A stretch of DNA of 12,320 nt from Chloroflexaceae bacterium UBA1466 (GTDB taxonomy: Bacteria; Chloroflexota; Chloroflexia; Chloroflexales; Chloroflexaceae): positions 2,857 to 15,176 of the forward strand of contig DCSM01000066.1 in NCBI GenBank assembly GCA_002325605.1. The letters are read 5' to 3'. This document shows, one piece after another, positions 1 through 6,280 of this stretch. Each line of letters opens with the position of its first letter. Positions within the stretch are counted from its first letter, which is position 1. The notes beneath the pieces are model-generated. The model was given only the letters and a program-made list of their open reading frames with translations, was not told the DNA's origin and searched no databases. A program made the position numbers and the translations under genes.

Positions 1-1
1 C

Positions 2-235
2 CTTGGGAAAGGTCGCCAGGAAGCTACGTTGACCACTCGGCAGCAAGACATCTTAGAGGTTCTCCAATTCCGTTTTGGGCCTGACGATCTGGTCTTAGCG
101 CAGCTTAAAACCGCCTTGGCAAAGGTATTCAGCGAAACGATGTTGCACACGCTCTTCCACATCGCTTTACGAGCCGAAACCCTTGCCGCCTTCCAAACGG
201 AATTAGCGCAGCAACAAGCCCAAAGCCAAAACTAA
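2..235 (+). CDS. C-terminal part of a PD-(D/E)XK (Rpn-like) family protein, cut by the window edge
   Basis: The frame is open from the first complete codon to a TAA at 233-235, so this is the 77-residue end of a longer gene that starts outside the window. A TTG at 29 could serve as a start, but the reading frame continues upstream without a stop and no ribosome binding site is seen there. The fragment begins LGKGRQEA and continues with a helical tail holding an L-x-F-R-F-G stretch. The nuclease-like protein at 376-1452 shows the same order: LLGKGREEG, a helical tail and ELKFG. I infer that it is the end of a related Rpn/transposase-like nuclease. The catalytic core is not in the window, so activity cannot be judged. 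It ends 140 bp from the convergent relative, with a palindrome between them. Confidence 0.6.
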   Translation, partial: LGKGRQEATLTTRQQDILEVLQFRFGPDDLVLAQLKTALAKVFSETMLHTLFHIALRAETLAAFQTELAQQQAQSQN

Positions 236-296
236 GGGATCGTAGAAGAGGCAAGCGGCCTCTCCTGCCTGGCCCTTCAAAGGTTGCTTTAGCTCC

Positions 297-329
297 AGAC
301 CTCCCAGGTCTGCGAGACCTGGGAGGTCT
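297..329. repeat. Nested perfect palindrome between convergent genes
   Basis: AGACCTCCCAGGTCT (297-311) and AGACCTGGGAGGTCT (315-329) are exact reverse complements separated by GCG, giving a 15-bp stem. Each arm is itself a small inverted repeat (AGACCT, three bases, AGGTCT), so the DNA could form one long hairpin or two short ones. It lies between two genes that end toward each other and could stop transcription from both, but no T-run longer than three follows on either strand. The regular build also suits a dispersed REP-like element. No second copy exists in this window. Confidence 0.75.
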
Positions 330-375
330 TTGACTCTGGTTTCCAATGGCCCCCTCTGCCCTGCGACAAACCGCG

Positions 376-1452
376 TTACTCCTGGGGCTGATAGATTTGG
401 CGAATTTCGGTGAGGGTGGAGGCCGTTTTGAGGGCCTGTTGAAGAGCCCTTAGCACCGCGACCTTGGCAATTGGTTGAATCTCAGGCAAAAGCTCTAATC
501 CTGCGGCCCCAAACTTCAGTTCCAAGCCAAGCTCAATTGCGCTCTGTAACCCTTGTACCAGCCCCTGTTCTAAACCTCGTTCTAAACCCCGTTCTAAACC
601 TCGTTCTAAACCCCGTTCTAAGCCTTCTTCGCGCCCCTGTTCTAAGCCTTCTTCGCGGCCTTTTCCCAATAATTCATCTCGAAGCTGCTGCATAAAGGGT
701 GTGTTCCCCAAGACTTCCGCAAACTCTTCTTCCGTTATCAGCGGTAAGAGCAAGCGCGGCAGTTCTTGCCCCCGCTTGAGCAAATCTTCTTTCGTTATGG
801 CTCGCATGGGATTTTCTCCTGTGATAGTCCACAAATCCATTAAACTCCGAATCATCCATTCCACTTCGACGCTTACTTTCGTCTGATGATTAGTTTCAAA
901 GCTAATTAAAGCCGCTTGTTTGGCTTTGCGTTGGTGAGCAAACAGTTTGAAAAAGGTATTATAGGGCGCATCAGACAATTCACTTAACACAATGAGATAA
1001 GTCCGAGCTATAAAGGGACTCGGACTGCTATAGATTCCTGGATGCACGAGATTGGTATAGCCTAGCAATTCCCGTGTTTTCAATATGGGCCGATGGGCGC
1101 TCACTAAGAAACTTTGGACATCTTCCTCTTCGAGATTATGGGAGCGCCGAAAGAAATACTCATAGCCGATTAAGGCTTTCGCTGCATCAAGGGTGATTGA
1201 TTCCGTGTATTTGAACTCGATAATGATGTGCCGTGAACTACTGTGCCGAATCCCATCCGGCAGATAGGCTAATTGGGCCGTTGTCCAAGGGGTATTGGTC
1301 CTCAGATTCTGCATCAGGACAATGTCAATCTCAGGAGGAGTACTACTGACATCAACATTGGTTTGCACCAAAACTCCTGTGGGGCTAATGACGCATTCCT
1401 GCAAATAGGCGAACAACTCATGCCAGCGCGTAAGGTTGGTTGGGTCTTGCAT
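376..1452 (-). CDS. PD-(D/E)XK nuclease-like (Rpn family) protein with Gly/Glu/Arg repeat tail
   Basis: A 358-residue protein. The N-terminal part carries a recognisable PD-(D/E)XK core: Asp43 in EIDIVLM and Glu79-x-Lys81 in HIIIEFKY, spaced as in restriction-like endonuclease folds. A helical middle follows, then a low-complexity tail (about residues 265-302) made of REEGLEQG and ERGL units, and a final helical segment. This layout is typical of the Rpn/putative transposase families that expand in Chloroflexota and cyanobacteria. Known Rpn proteins are DNA nucleases that promote RecA-independent recombination; applying that role here is inference. The catalytic residues look intact. The start at 1452 is supported by a TATAAT six bases upstream and by the lack of a plausible earlier start, which implies a leaderless message. 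Its 3' end faces a partial relative. Confidence 0.75.
   Translation of the reverse strand: MQDPTNLTRWHELFAYLQECVISPTGVLVQTNVDVSSTPPEIDIVLMQNLRTNTPWTTAQLAYLPDGIRHSSSRHIIIEFKYTESITLDAAKALIGYEYFFRRSHNLEEEDVQSFLVSAHRPILKTRELLGYTNLVHPGIYSSPSPFIARTYLIVLSELSDAPYNTFFKLFAHQRKAKQAALISFETNHQTKVSVEVEWMIRSLMDLWTITGENPMRAITKEDLLKRGQELPRLLLPLITEEEFAEVLGNTPFMQQLRDELLGKGREEGLEQGREEGLERGLERGLERGLERGLEQGLVQGLQSAIELGLELKFGAAGLELLPEIQPIAKVAVLRALQQALKTASTLTEIRQIYQPQE
569..660. repeat. 12-bp/24-bp tandem repeats inside the nuclease-like gene
   Basis: Four 12-bp units run from 569 to 616, alternating TCTAAACCTCGT and TCTAAACCCCGT, so a 24-bp unit is repeated exactly twice. Two related units beginning TCTAAGCCTTCTTCGCG follow (617-660). 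Read on the minus strand they encode the EEGLEQGR and ERGL repeats of the protein tail. Because the unit is a multiple of three, copy-number changes would lengthen or shorten the tail without breaking the frame. Confidence 0.85.
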
Positions 1453-1458
1453 CGCTCT

Positions 1459-1464
1459 ATTATA
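1459..1464 (-). promoter_or_regulatory. Extended -10 box giving a predicted leaderless transcript of the nuclease-like gene
   Basis: On the minus strand the sequence reads TGC-TATAAT (hexamer at 1464-1459), followed by AGAGCG and the ATG at 1452. A start site seven bases after the hexamer would fall on the A of the ATG. No good -35 lies 17 bp upstream, but the TGC makes it an extended -10. No Shine-Dalgarno fits between box and start codon. Confidence 0.55.
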
Positions 1465-1496
1465 GCATCAAGGGACCTCTCCTCCGCTGCAAAGGC

Positions 1497-1528
1497 TTGT
1501 CAAACCCCGTGCCAGCTTATGGTAGAAT
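1497..1528 (+). promoter_or_regulatory. Possible promoter of the GDSL hydrolase gene
   Basis: An extended -10 candidate TGG-TAGAAT ends at 1528. TTGTCA at 1497-1502 resembles a -35 but stands 20 bp away, longer than the usual 17, so this call rests mainly on the -10. It would leave a leader of about 100 nt, which contains the Shine-Dalgarno and hairpin described at 1571-1636. Confidence 0.35.
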
Positions 1529-1570
1529 AGGTTGATTTACCGCTGGAGCCACAAGCAAATAAGTAAATGT

Positions 1571-1636
1571 AAGGAGGATGGTAGCAAGTCGTCCCAGCCG
1601 TAGAAGCGCTTGATGAGCTTGCTACCTTTGCCTATG
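1571..1636 (+). promoter_or_regulatory. Shine-Dalgarno and hairpin that would bring it next to the hydrolase start
   Basis: The only strong ribosome binding site, AAGGAGG (1571-1577), is 35 nt before the first ATG (1613) and 56 nt before the ATG at 1634. A perfect 9-bp inverted repeat, GGTAGCAAG (1580-1588) with CTTGCTACC (1618-1626), extendable by a G-U pair, lies between it and ATG 1634. Folding would remove 47 nt and leave nine unpaired bases between AAGGAGG and ATG 1634, a normal spacing. The same fold would put ATG 1613 in the loop. A short ORF (1578-1613) whose stop overlaps ATG 1613 as TGATG offers an alternative: translational coupling from a leader peptide. Confidence 0.5.
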
Positions 1637-3286
1637 CGACGGACTATCATCTACCTGGCCCTGCTGCTGCTCTTGACGGGCAGTATCGTGCTTCTGCCTG
1701 CGTGGCCCACGCACGCTGTTGTTCCCCAAAGCTACCGCCCGTTTGGGCCTGGCAACACCTATCTGGCGTTGGGCGATTCCCTTACGACGGGGAAGGAAGC
1801 TTCCGCCAACAATGATAACTTGCCTGGTTATCCTGCTAACGTTTATCAGCAACTGCAAGCCAAATACCCTGCTCTTGCCTCCAAAAACCTCGGTAAGGAT
1901 GGTGAAACAAGCCAAAGTCTGCTCAAAGATGGGCAACTTGCTGCCGCCGAGGCCTTTATCGCCAGCGAAATTGCAAACGGGCGGCGCGTAAGCCCCATTA
2001 CCCTTAGCATCGGGGGCAATGACGCAGCCAACGTCCTCCTTGAATCTAGCACGAGTGGGGAACAAGCGCTGCAAACCTTCAAAACGAACCTTGCCACCAT
2101 CCTCAACCGTTTGCAGACCGCCATGACTGACGTTTACGCTAAACCCCAAGGCGACCTTCTGATCATGGATTACTACAATCCCTACCCTGGCTTACGCAAC
2201 CCGCTCACGGGGGAGCTTGTCGCTGATGGGTTGGCTAAGTTGTTCAATGCTGCCGTCAAAGAAGCTGCGGCCAAATACAACCTTCCCGTAGCTGAAGTAG
2301 CGCAGGCCTTTAGCGGTAAGGAAGCCGAACTTCTCTTTGTCAATCAGGAAATTTACAAATATCCCGGTCTTCTCGATAGCAAGCTTAACCCAAACTTTGA
2401 GAAAGACTTAGACTATCACCCCCGCGCCAAAGGGCATCAGATCATTGCCGAACAATTCTTTAATGTAAGTGGTTATGGCCCGCTCAAGCTCGAAATCAGT
2501 GGCCCAGAAAAGGGTGCAAGCAACACATCCTACACCTTCAAAGCTCTTTCTACGCCCCTTACTTCCACCGCAAGCTATACTTGGGCCCCCGTACCCGCGA
2601 CGGGGCAGGGAACCGTTCAGGCAACTTACACTTGGGCCTCCCTTGGCCCGAAAACCATCACCGTTACCGCGACTGATGCAACGGGTACAATCACCACCAC
2701 TCACACAATCACTATCACAGATCTGGTGCAACTTGCTAAGGTAGTTATCGTGGGCCCGACCATGGGGACTACTGAGACAACTTACCCCTTCACCGCGACC
2801 ATTGAACCTGCAAATGCTACCTTACCGATCTCATATACTTGGCAACCCGCCCCAACCAGTAAGATCACTAACACGGCAAGCTATACTTGGCGCGAAAGTG
2901 GGGTTTATACGATCACCGTCATTGCTGCTAATCCGCTGGGCACAGTCACCAAGACCCAGAAGATCACGATTCAGGCTCCCCCGATTGCCCCAAGTAATCT
3001 TTTAATTGAAGGCCCAAGCGGAGGCGAGCTTAATACCCCTTACACCTTCACTGTTACTGTGCCAAATACCGTTACCAAACCGCTAACTTACGTTTGGCAA
3101 CCTACCCCTACGAGCCAAATTACAGAGACCGCTACTTATCAATGGGCCAAAACAGGCCTTTACACCTTAACCGTTACAGCTTCAAACAAAGGAGGGACGG
3201 CGACGTATACCCATCCAATCAGCATTGAGGAGAAGACGCAGCAGGTAAAAGTCAATAGCGTTTTCCTACCTTTGGTCCAACGTTGA
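1634..3286 (+). CDS. Secreted SGNH/GDSL-family hydrolase with three Ig/PKD-like modules
   Basis: Residue numbers below count from the longest form (TTG 1610, 558 residues). I prefer ATG 1634, residue 9, because it gives a compact signal peptide (MRRT, a hydrophobic run, cleavage near THA-VV) and fits the leader hairpin. ATG 1613 and TTG 1610 remain possible. The catalytic domain (about 48-285) shows the SGNH blocks: GDSL with nucleophile Ser57, Gly98 in the GKDGET region, GGND with Asn137, and DYHPRAKGH with His270 and an Asp two residues before it. This predicts an extracellular esterase, lipase or carbohydrate deacetylase; the substrate cannot be read from sequence. Three similar beta-rich modules follow (about 292-372, 375-455 and 462-540), each with a GP...YTF start and a Y-x-W...TVTA core, probably for binding or spacing. 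The protein ends in VFLPLVQR. It is convergent with the FecR-like gene. Confidence 0.85.
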   Translation: MRRTIIYLALLLLLTGSIVLLPAWPTHAVVPQSYRPFGPGNTYLALGDSLTTGKEASANNDNLPGYPANVYQQLQAKYPALASKNLGKDGETSQSLLKDGQLAAAEAFIASEIANGRRVSPITLSIGGNDAANVLLESSTSGEQALQTFKTNLATILNRLQTAMTDVYAKPQGDLLIMDYYNPYPGLRNPLTGELVADGLAKLFNAAVKEAAAKYNLPVAEVAQAFSGKEAELLFVNQEIYKYPGLLDSKLNPNFEKDLDYHPRAKGHQIIAEQFFNVSGYGPLKLEISGPEKGASNTSYTFKALSTPLTSTASYTWAPVPATGQGTVQATYTWASLGPKTITVTATDATGTITTTHTITITDLVQLAKVVIVGPTMGTTETTYPFTATIEPANATLPISYTWQPAPTSKITNTASYTWRESGVYTITVIAANPLGTVTKTQKITIQAPPIAPSNLLIEGPSGGELNTPYTFTVTVPNTVTKPLTYVWQPTPTSQITETATYQWAKTGLYTLTVTASNKGGTATYTHPISIEEKTQQVKVNSVFLPLVQR

Positions 3287-3468
3287 TCTGTGGTTTTGTT
3301 TAGCAAGCCTCTTCATCAATTGCTTCCAAGCCTAATAGTTTTCGCAAAAAAAGAGCGAATGAGGCTAATTCAGCAACCTTTTCTTGCGTTTCTTCGCAAA
3401 TCCAAATTGTTGAATCGTGAGTTCTTTCATCTGGCTCATAGATTTTCTTCTTTCCTTAAAGGTCTACC

Positions 3469-4896
3469 TTACGGCCCCCCGCTCGGTGAAGTTTGCAATC
3501 CCACAAGCGAAAGCTCCGTAACCCGTGAGTCGTAATCGTGACCGTTGGCATAGATGCTGATGCTGCGTAAGTAACGCATTTCAGGGAACCATTCGGCTTG
3601 CCTAAGCTCAATTTGCAGCTGAAACCACTTATAAGGTTCGACGCGGTAGTAAGTAATGCCAGGGGCATGTTCGGGTTCTGCGGTGGGGTCATCGGCGGTG
3701 AAAGCACAAACTACCCGTTCATGTTCAGCATCTAAAGGGCTATCCTTCTTCGCCAAAAAGCGGATCATGACGGGGCATTCGGTCCCGCGTTCGCCCGCCA
3801 AGTGAATGGATTGGTAAAGCACTCTCACCCAAGCTGAAAATACCAGCGAACGGTACTCTGAAATATCCACGCCGGCCTGGTCGGGGCCCAGAAATTGGCG
3901 GATGCCCGTTACAAAGCCTCGCGTTTGAACCCCACTTCGCAAAAACCAAGCGGCTTGCGTCTGCTCTTGTGGGGGACAATCGTTACCCGTCTGCGGCGGT
4001 TTGCAACCTTGCGAAAGGCGAAAGTAGCCTGAAGCTCCTGCTTCAGAAGGGCCACTAAAGACTTGCCACGTCAGCGCACGGGGAAGGGTCGGCTGGTTAA
4101 GTACCGTGGTATTATTGTACTCTTCCTCTCGATAAGCACTGAAACTGCCATCCCGCAGAAGTTCCCACTTAGCAGGGACCGGGGCTGAAGGTAGACCTGT
4201 CATCCCGACTTCAACCCGTTGGCCCGCGAGAACTTGCACCGTATGTCCTTGGCTTTGCACCTCCGCTTGGCCAGAGCGGACCGCAAGATCAACTTGGAAG
4301 GGAGCCAGTTGCGTGCTGTGGGGAAGGAAGACGCGCCGTTCAATGGGCAAAAGCTCAAGGCTATAGCTACCGCCTGGCGCAAGGTTAATGTTGACCTTCC
4401 CCGCTTTGACAGTAAAGGTGACTCGCTGATAAGGTTGTTTTTGCCGCAAGTCGTAGCGCACGTAGCCTGCATCTTGCTGAATAATTACACGTTGCTCCCG
4501 CCCACTCCAGGTACTGGTTTGGAGCGTTTCAAGGGTTACGTCAGCTTTCGCCCACACGTCTAAGGTGCTTTGGTCAAAGAGGCGTAAGGTAGCCGCTTGA
4601 CCGTAGCCCGCCGAAGCTGTGACCTTTACCCGATCCCTTTCGCTCAAGCCTTGATTTTCCGCCGCCCGTTCAAAGACCGTCCGCCCCCTCCTTTGCCATG
4701 TAACCCCTTCCACCGCCCGTACAATCAGGGTGGCTTTCTGCTCAACCATCGCGTGCGTGTACCAGTTCCAAAGGGTATAACCAAGGAGCAGAAAGAGCAG
4801 GCAAAAGAGCGTAAAGGCCCCAAAAAGGAGTCCCCATGCCAGGCGAATGGTCCGCTCTTGGTCGAGTTTGGCTACTGAAGGGTTTGGTGAAACCAT
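3469..4896 (-). CDS. Membrane-anchored FecR-like domain protein
   Basis: A 475-residue protein with a short charged N-terminus and one strong membrane span (about residues 19-44), so most of it should lie outside the membrane. Residues of about 60-230 match the FecR-type pattern: a QGLSERDRVKV-like opening, alternating strands with A-T-L-R-L-F-D-Q-S-T-L, G-Y-V-R-Y, and a closing T-V-Q-V-L-A-G-Q-R-V-E-V. In classic FecR this domain relays signals to an extracytoplasmic sigma factor, but no sigma factor or TonB receptor gene is adjacent, so that role is not supported. The C-terminal half (about 240-475) is beta-rich and resembles a carbohydrate-binding sandwich, though I cannot name a family. 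The ATG lies 18 nt after the stop of the ROK gene, so the two are probably co-transcribed. Its own ribosome binding site is weak (AGGAAAG or AGAAAG). Confidence 0.65.
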   Translation of the reverse strand: MVSPNPSVAKLDQERTIRLAWGLLFGAFTLFCLLFLLLGYTLWNWYTHAMVEQKATLIVRAVEGVTWQRRGRTVFERAAENQGLSERDRVKVTASAGYGQAATLRLFDQSTLDVWAKADVTLETLQTSTWSGREQRVIIQQDAGYVRYDLRQKQPYQRVTFTVKAGKVNINLAPGGSYSLELLPIERRVFLPHSTQLAPFQVDLAVRSGQAEVQSQGHTVQVLAGQRVEVGMTGLPSAPVPAKWELLRDGSFSAYREEEYNNTTVLNQPTLPRALTWQVFSGPSEAGASGYFRLSQGCKPPQTGNDCPPQEQTQAAWFLRSGVQTRGFVTGIRQFLGPDQAGVDISEYRSLVFSAWVRVLYQSIHLAGERGTECPVMIRFLAKKDSPLDAEHERVVCAFTADDPTAEPEHAPGITYYRVEPYKWFQLQIELRQAEWFPEMRYLRSISIYANGHDYDSRVTELSLVGLQTSPSGGP

Positions 4897-4914
4897 GGCT
4901 TTCTCTGAACTTTC

Positions 4915-5850
4915 CTAAAGCCCAAGTTCTGAGAGCAGTAAAGCTACTGCGCCTAAAGCTCCGCCCCTCTCGCCCAGTTGAGTAAGTTCAATCGGGATAG
5001 TACGGTAGATGTCGGCAATCGCAAGTTCTTGAACAACTTGGCGCACCCTTTCGAGGAGAAAGGGGTTGGCTGTGACCACTGACCCACCAACTAAGACGAT
5101 CTCAGGGCTAAAGATATGGATCGCATTAACCAGCCCAAGGCCCAATAACTCTGCTTCGCGTTGCATCAAAAATTGAGCTAAAGGGTCACCTTTAGCCGCC
5201 GCTTGAGCTACTTCAGCCCCCGTCACGGATTGGGGAGTGGCCAAGGAATGCAAGAGGGAATCAGGGTTTTTAAGCATCGCATTTGCGGCAGCTTTGGCTA
5301 AAGCTGTCCCTGAAGCCAGATTTTCCCATGAAGCTCTTGTCCCAACATCAAGGATCATTTGCCCCAACTCGCCAGCCATTCCATGCCGGCCCAAGAGGAG
5401 TCGCCCATCAGCGATAATCCCGCTCCCGATCCCCGTACTTACAGTGAGATAGATGAGGTTGTGATAACCTTTCCCGCCCCCAAACCGCCTTTCAGCGAGG
5501 GCTGCAACATTGGCATCATTGCCCAGCACAATCGGCAAATCGGTTTGGGCTTGCAGAATGTCTCGCAGCGGAATGTTCTCCCAGCCTGGCATGTTGGGGG
5601 AAGTAAAGATCACCCCCGTCTGCGGGTCGAGCGGGCCAGGGGAACCAACGCCAACTCCCAGCAAGGTACTCTCAGCAGGCAAGGCCGCTTGCAGCTTCCT
5701 TATACAGGTGATAAGCTGTGCAATCACCGCTTGGGGGCCCTGGCTTGTGAGGGTCAAAAGCCGTTCTTGAGCTAGGATTTGCCCTTTGAGATCGGTTAAA
5801 ACAGCATAGATTTTGGTTCCACCGAGGTCAACCCCAATTACATAAGGCAT
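4915..5850 (-). CDS. ROK-family protein (glucokinase-like) lacking the zinc-binding site
   Basis: With the ATG at 5850 the protein has 311 residues, normal for ROK sugar kinases. This start has AAAGGA 10 nt upstream and places the phosphate loop DLGGTK at residues 8-13. Longer versions up to 5982 would run into the promoter and add an unrelated N-terminus. Seen: the sugar-site NDAN with presumed catalytic base Asp112, STGIGSGII (138-146), RHGMAGELG (155-163) with His156 and Glu161, and LVGGSVV (253-259) in the C-terminal nucleotide site. Usual ROK proteins continue GH...CxCGxxGC, a zinc site. Here Gln164 replaces the His and the stretch DVGTRASWENLASG has no cysteine. There is no N-terminal helix-turn-helix, so it is a kinase-type rather than repressor-type ROK protein. 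Glucose, fructose or an amino sugar are possible substrates. It is first in an operon with the FecR-like gene. Confidence 0.85.
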   Translation of the reverse strand: MPYVIGVDLGGTKIYAVLTDLKGQILAQERLLTLTSQGPQAVIAQLITCIRKLQAALPAESTLLGVGVGSPGPLDPQTGVIFTSPNMPGWENIPLRDILQAQTDLPIVLGNDANVAALAERRFGGGKGYHNLIYLTVSTGIGSGIIADGRLLLGRHGMAGELGQMILDVGTRASWENLASGTALAKAAANAMLKNPDSLLHSLATPQSVTGAEVAQAAAKGDPLAQFLMQREAELLGLGLVNAIHIFSPEIVLVGGSVVTANPFLLERVRQVVQELAIADIYRTIPIELTQLGERGGALGAVALLLSELGL

Positions 5851-5960
5851 AATCAAGTAATCCTTTCTAGGCCCAAAGAGTTCATTATGGCGCGGAAGGA
5901 AAGGTCTCCTGAAAGAGCAAAGGAAAGTAGGAAAGCGCAGGCAAAAGAGTGCTAAGAGCG

Positions 5961-5989
5961 ATTTTAGCATAGCTCTGGGCAAGATGCAA
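5961..5989 (-). promoter_or_regulatory. Promoter of the ROK/FecR-like operon
   Basis: Read on the minus strand: TTGCAT (5989-5984), a 17-bp spacer ending in TGC, then TAAAAT (5966-5961). Transcription should start near 5954, leaving a leader of about 100 nt before the ATG at 5850. This position inside the longest possible reading frame supports the shorter ROK start. Confidence 0.7.
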
Positions 5990-6039
5990 CCACTATTTGG
6001 GGGCTTTAGGTTGGCAACTTGCGCTCCTCACAAAAGAGC

Positions 6040-6068
6040 TTGCAAGATCAGCTTTCCTATGATATACT
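6040..6068 (+). promoter_or_regulatory. Strong promoter in front of the structured RNA
   Basis: TTGCAA (6040-6045), exactly 17 bp, then TGA-TATACT with the hexamer at 6063-6068. The predicted start, about 6075, coincides with the 5' base of the closing stem of the RNA that follows. It is divergent from the ROK operon promoter, whose -35 lies about 50 bp away. Confidence 0.7.
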
Positions 6069-6075
6069 CTTTGCC

Positions 6076-6244
6076 AAGTCCCGCCTTTGCTTGTGTGATG
6101 GGCGTGTGTTTCGACCCAACACAGTTTCGATAGGGAGCTTCGTTCCAAAGTGAGCAATGTGGTGGACCACAGACCTCGCGGACAGGCACCCACCTGCACT
6201 AGCGGGTTCGAAACAAGTCCATCCACTGCAAAGGCGAGACCCTT
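6076..6244 (+). ncRNA. Structured RNA, candidate 6S-like RNA (or structured holA leader)
   Basis: No credible protein is encoded here, yet the ends pair. CGCCTTTGC (6082-6090) pairs perfectly with GCAAAGGCG (6228-6236), and the helix extends outward with small bulges to about 6076/6244. Inside it, GATGG (6097-6101) pairs with CCATC (6219-6223), and GTTTCGA plus CCC (6108-6117) pairs with GGG, a bulged T and TCGAAAC (6204-6214). The far end is a hairpin, 6150-6179: two 5-bp helices around a 3x3 internal loop with a TGGA tetraloop. Between them lies an open bubble (6118-6149 and 6180-6203) whose 3' side holds a small CAGG/CCTG hairpin (6183-6196). Long closing stem, central bubble, terminal hairpin and a length near 170 nt are the architecture of 6S RNA, the RNA polymerase-binding regulator. 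No diagnostic 6S sequence was recognised and no terminator follows, so a holA leader or a novel RNA remain possible. SRP RNA, RNase P RNA and tmRNA signatures are absent. Confidence 0.5.
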
Positions 6245-6280
6245 CAGATCCCTCCCACCCTCAGTAAATAGGCAAAAGCA

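Noticed and set aside
569..660. Regular repeats that could be taken for a small CRISPR array.
   Set aside because: The units are 12/24 bp, directly adjacent without spacers, and encode the in-frame protein tail.
3290..3535. Plus-strand open frame of 81 codons right after the hydrolase gene.
   Set aside because: It begins at a GTG without a Shine-Dalgarno, overlaps the end of the convergent FecR-like gene, and has no domain-like sequence. The 182-bp gap 3287-3468 otherwise shows only a weak 5-bp stem and a T7 tract on the minus strand, too little to call a terminator.
4219..4563. Plus-strand open frame of 114 codons inside the FecR-like gene.
   Set aside because: It is antisense to a region with a clear domain pattern and shows no ribosome binding site or protein family features.
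5851..5982. Longer ROK start (44 extra residues from the ATG at 5982).
   Set aside because: The added residues match no ROK N-terminus, the region contains the operon promoter, and the ATG at 5850 has a good Shine-Dalgarno directly before the phosphate loop.
6197..6220. GGGTTCGAAAC resembles a tRNA T-loop, hinting at a tRNA or tmRNA end.
   Set aside because: The bases on both sides do not form a T-arm, no acceptor stem or anticodon arm can be built, and there is no CCA end. The segment is better explained as one strand of the long helix with 6108-6117.
5993..6226. Minus-strand open frame of 77 codons in the ROK-holA gap.
   Set aside because: It covers the plus-strand promoter and structured RNA, has no recognisable protein features, and shows no ribosome binding site.
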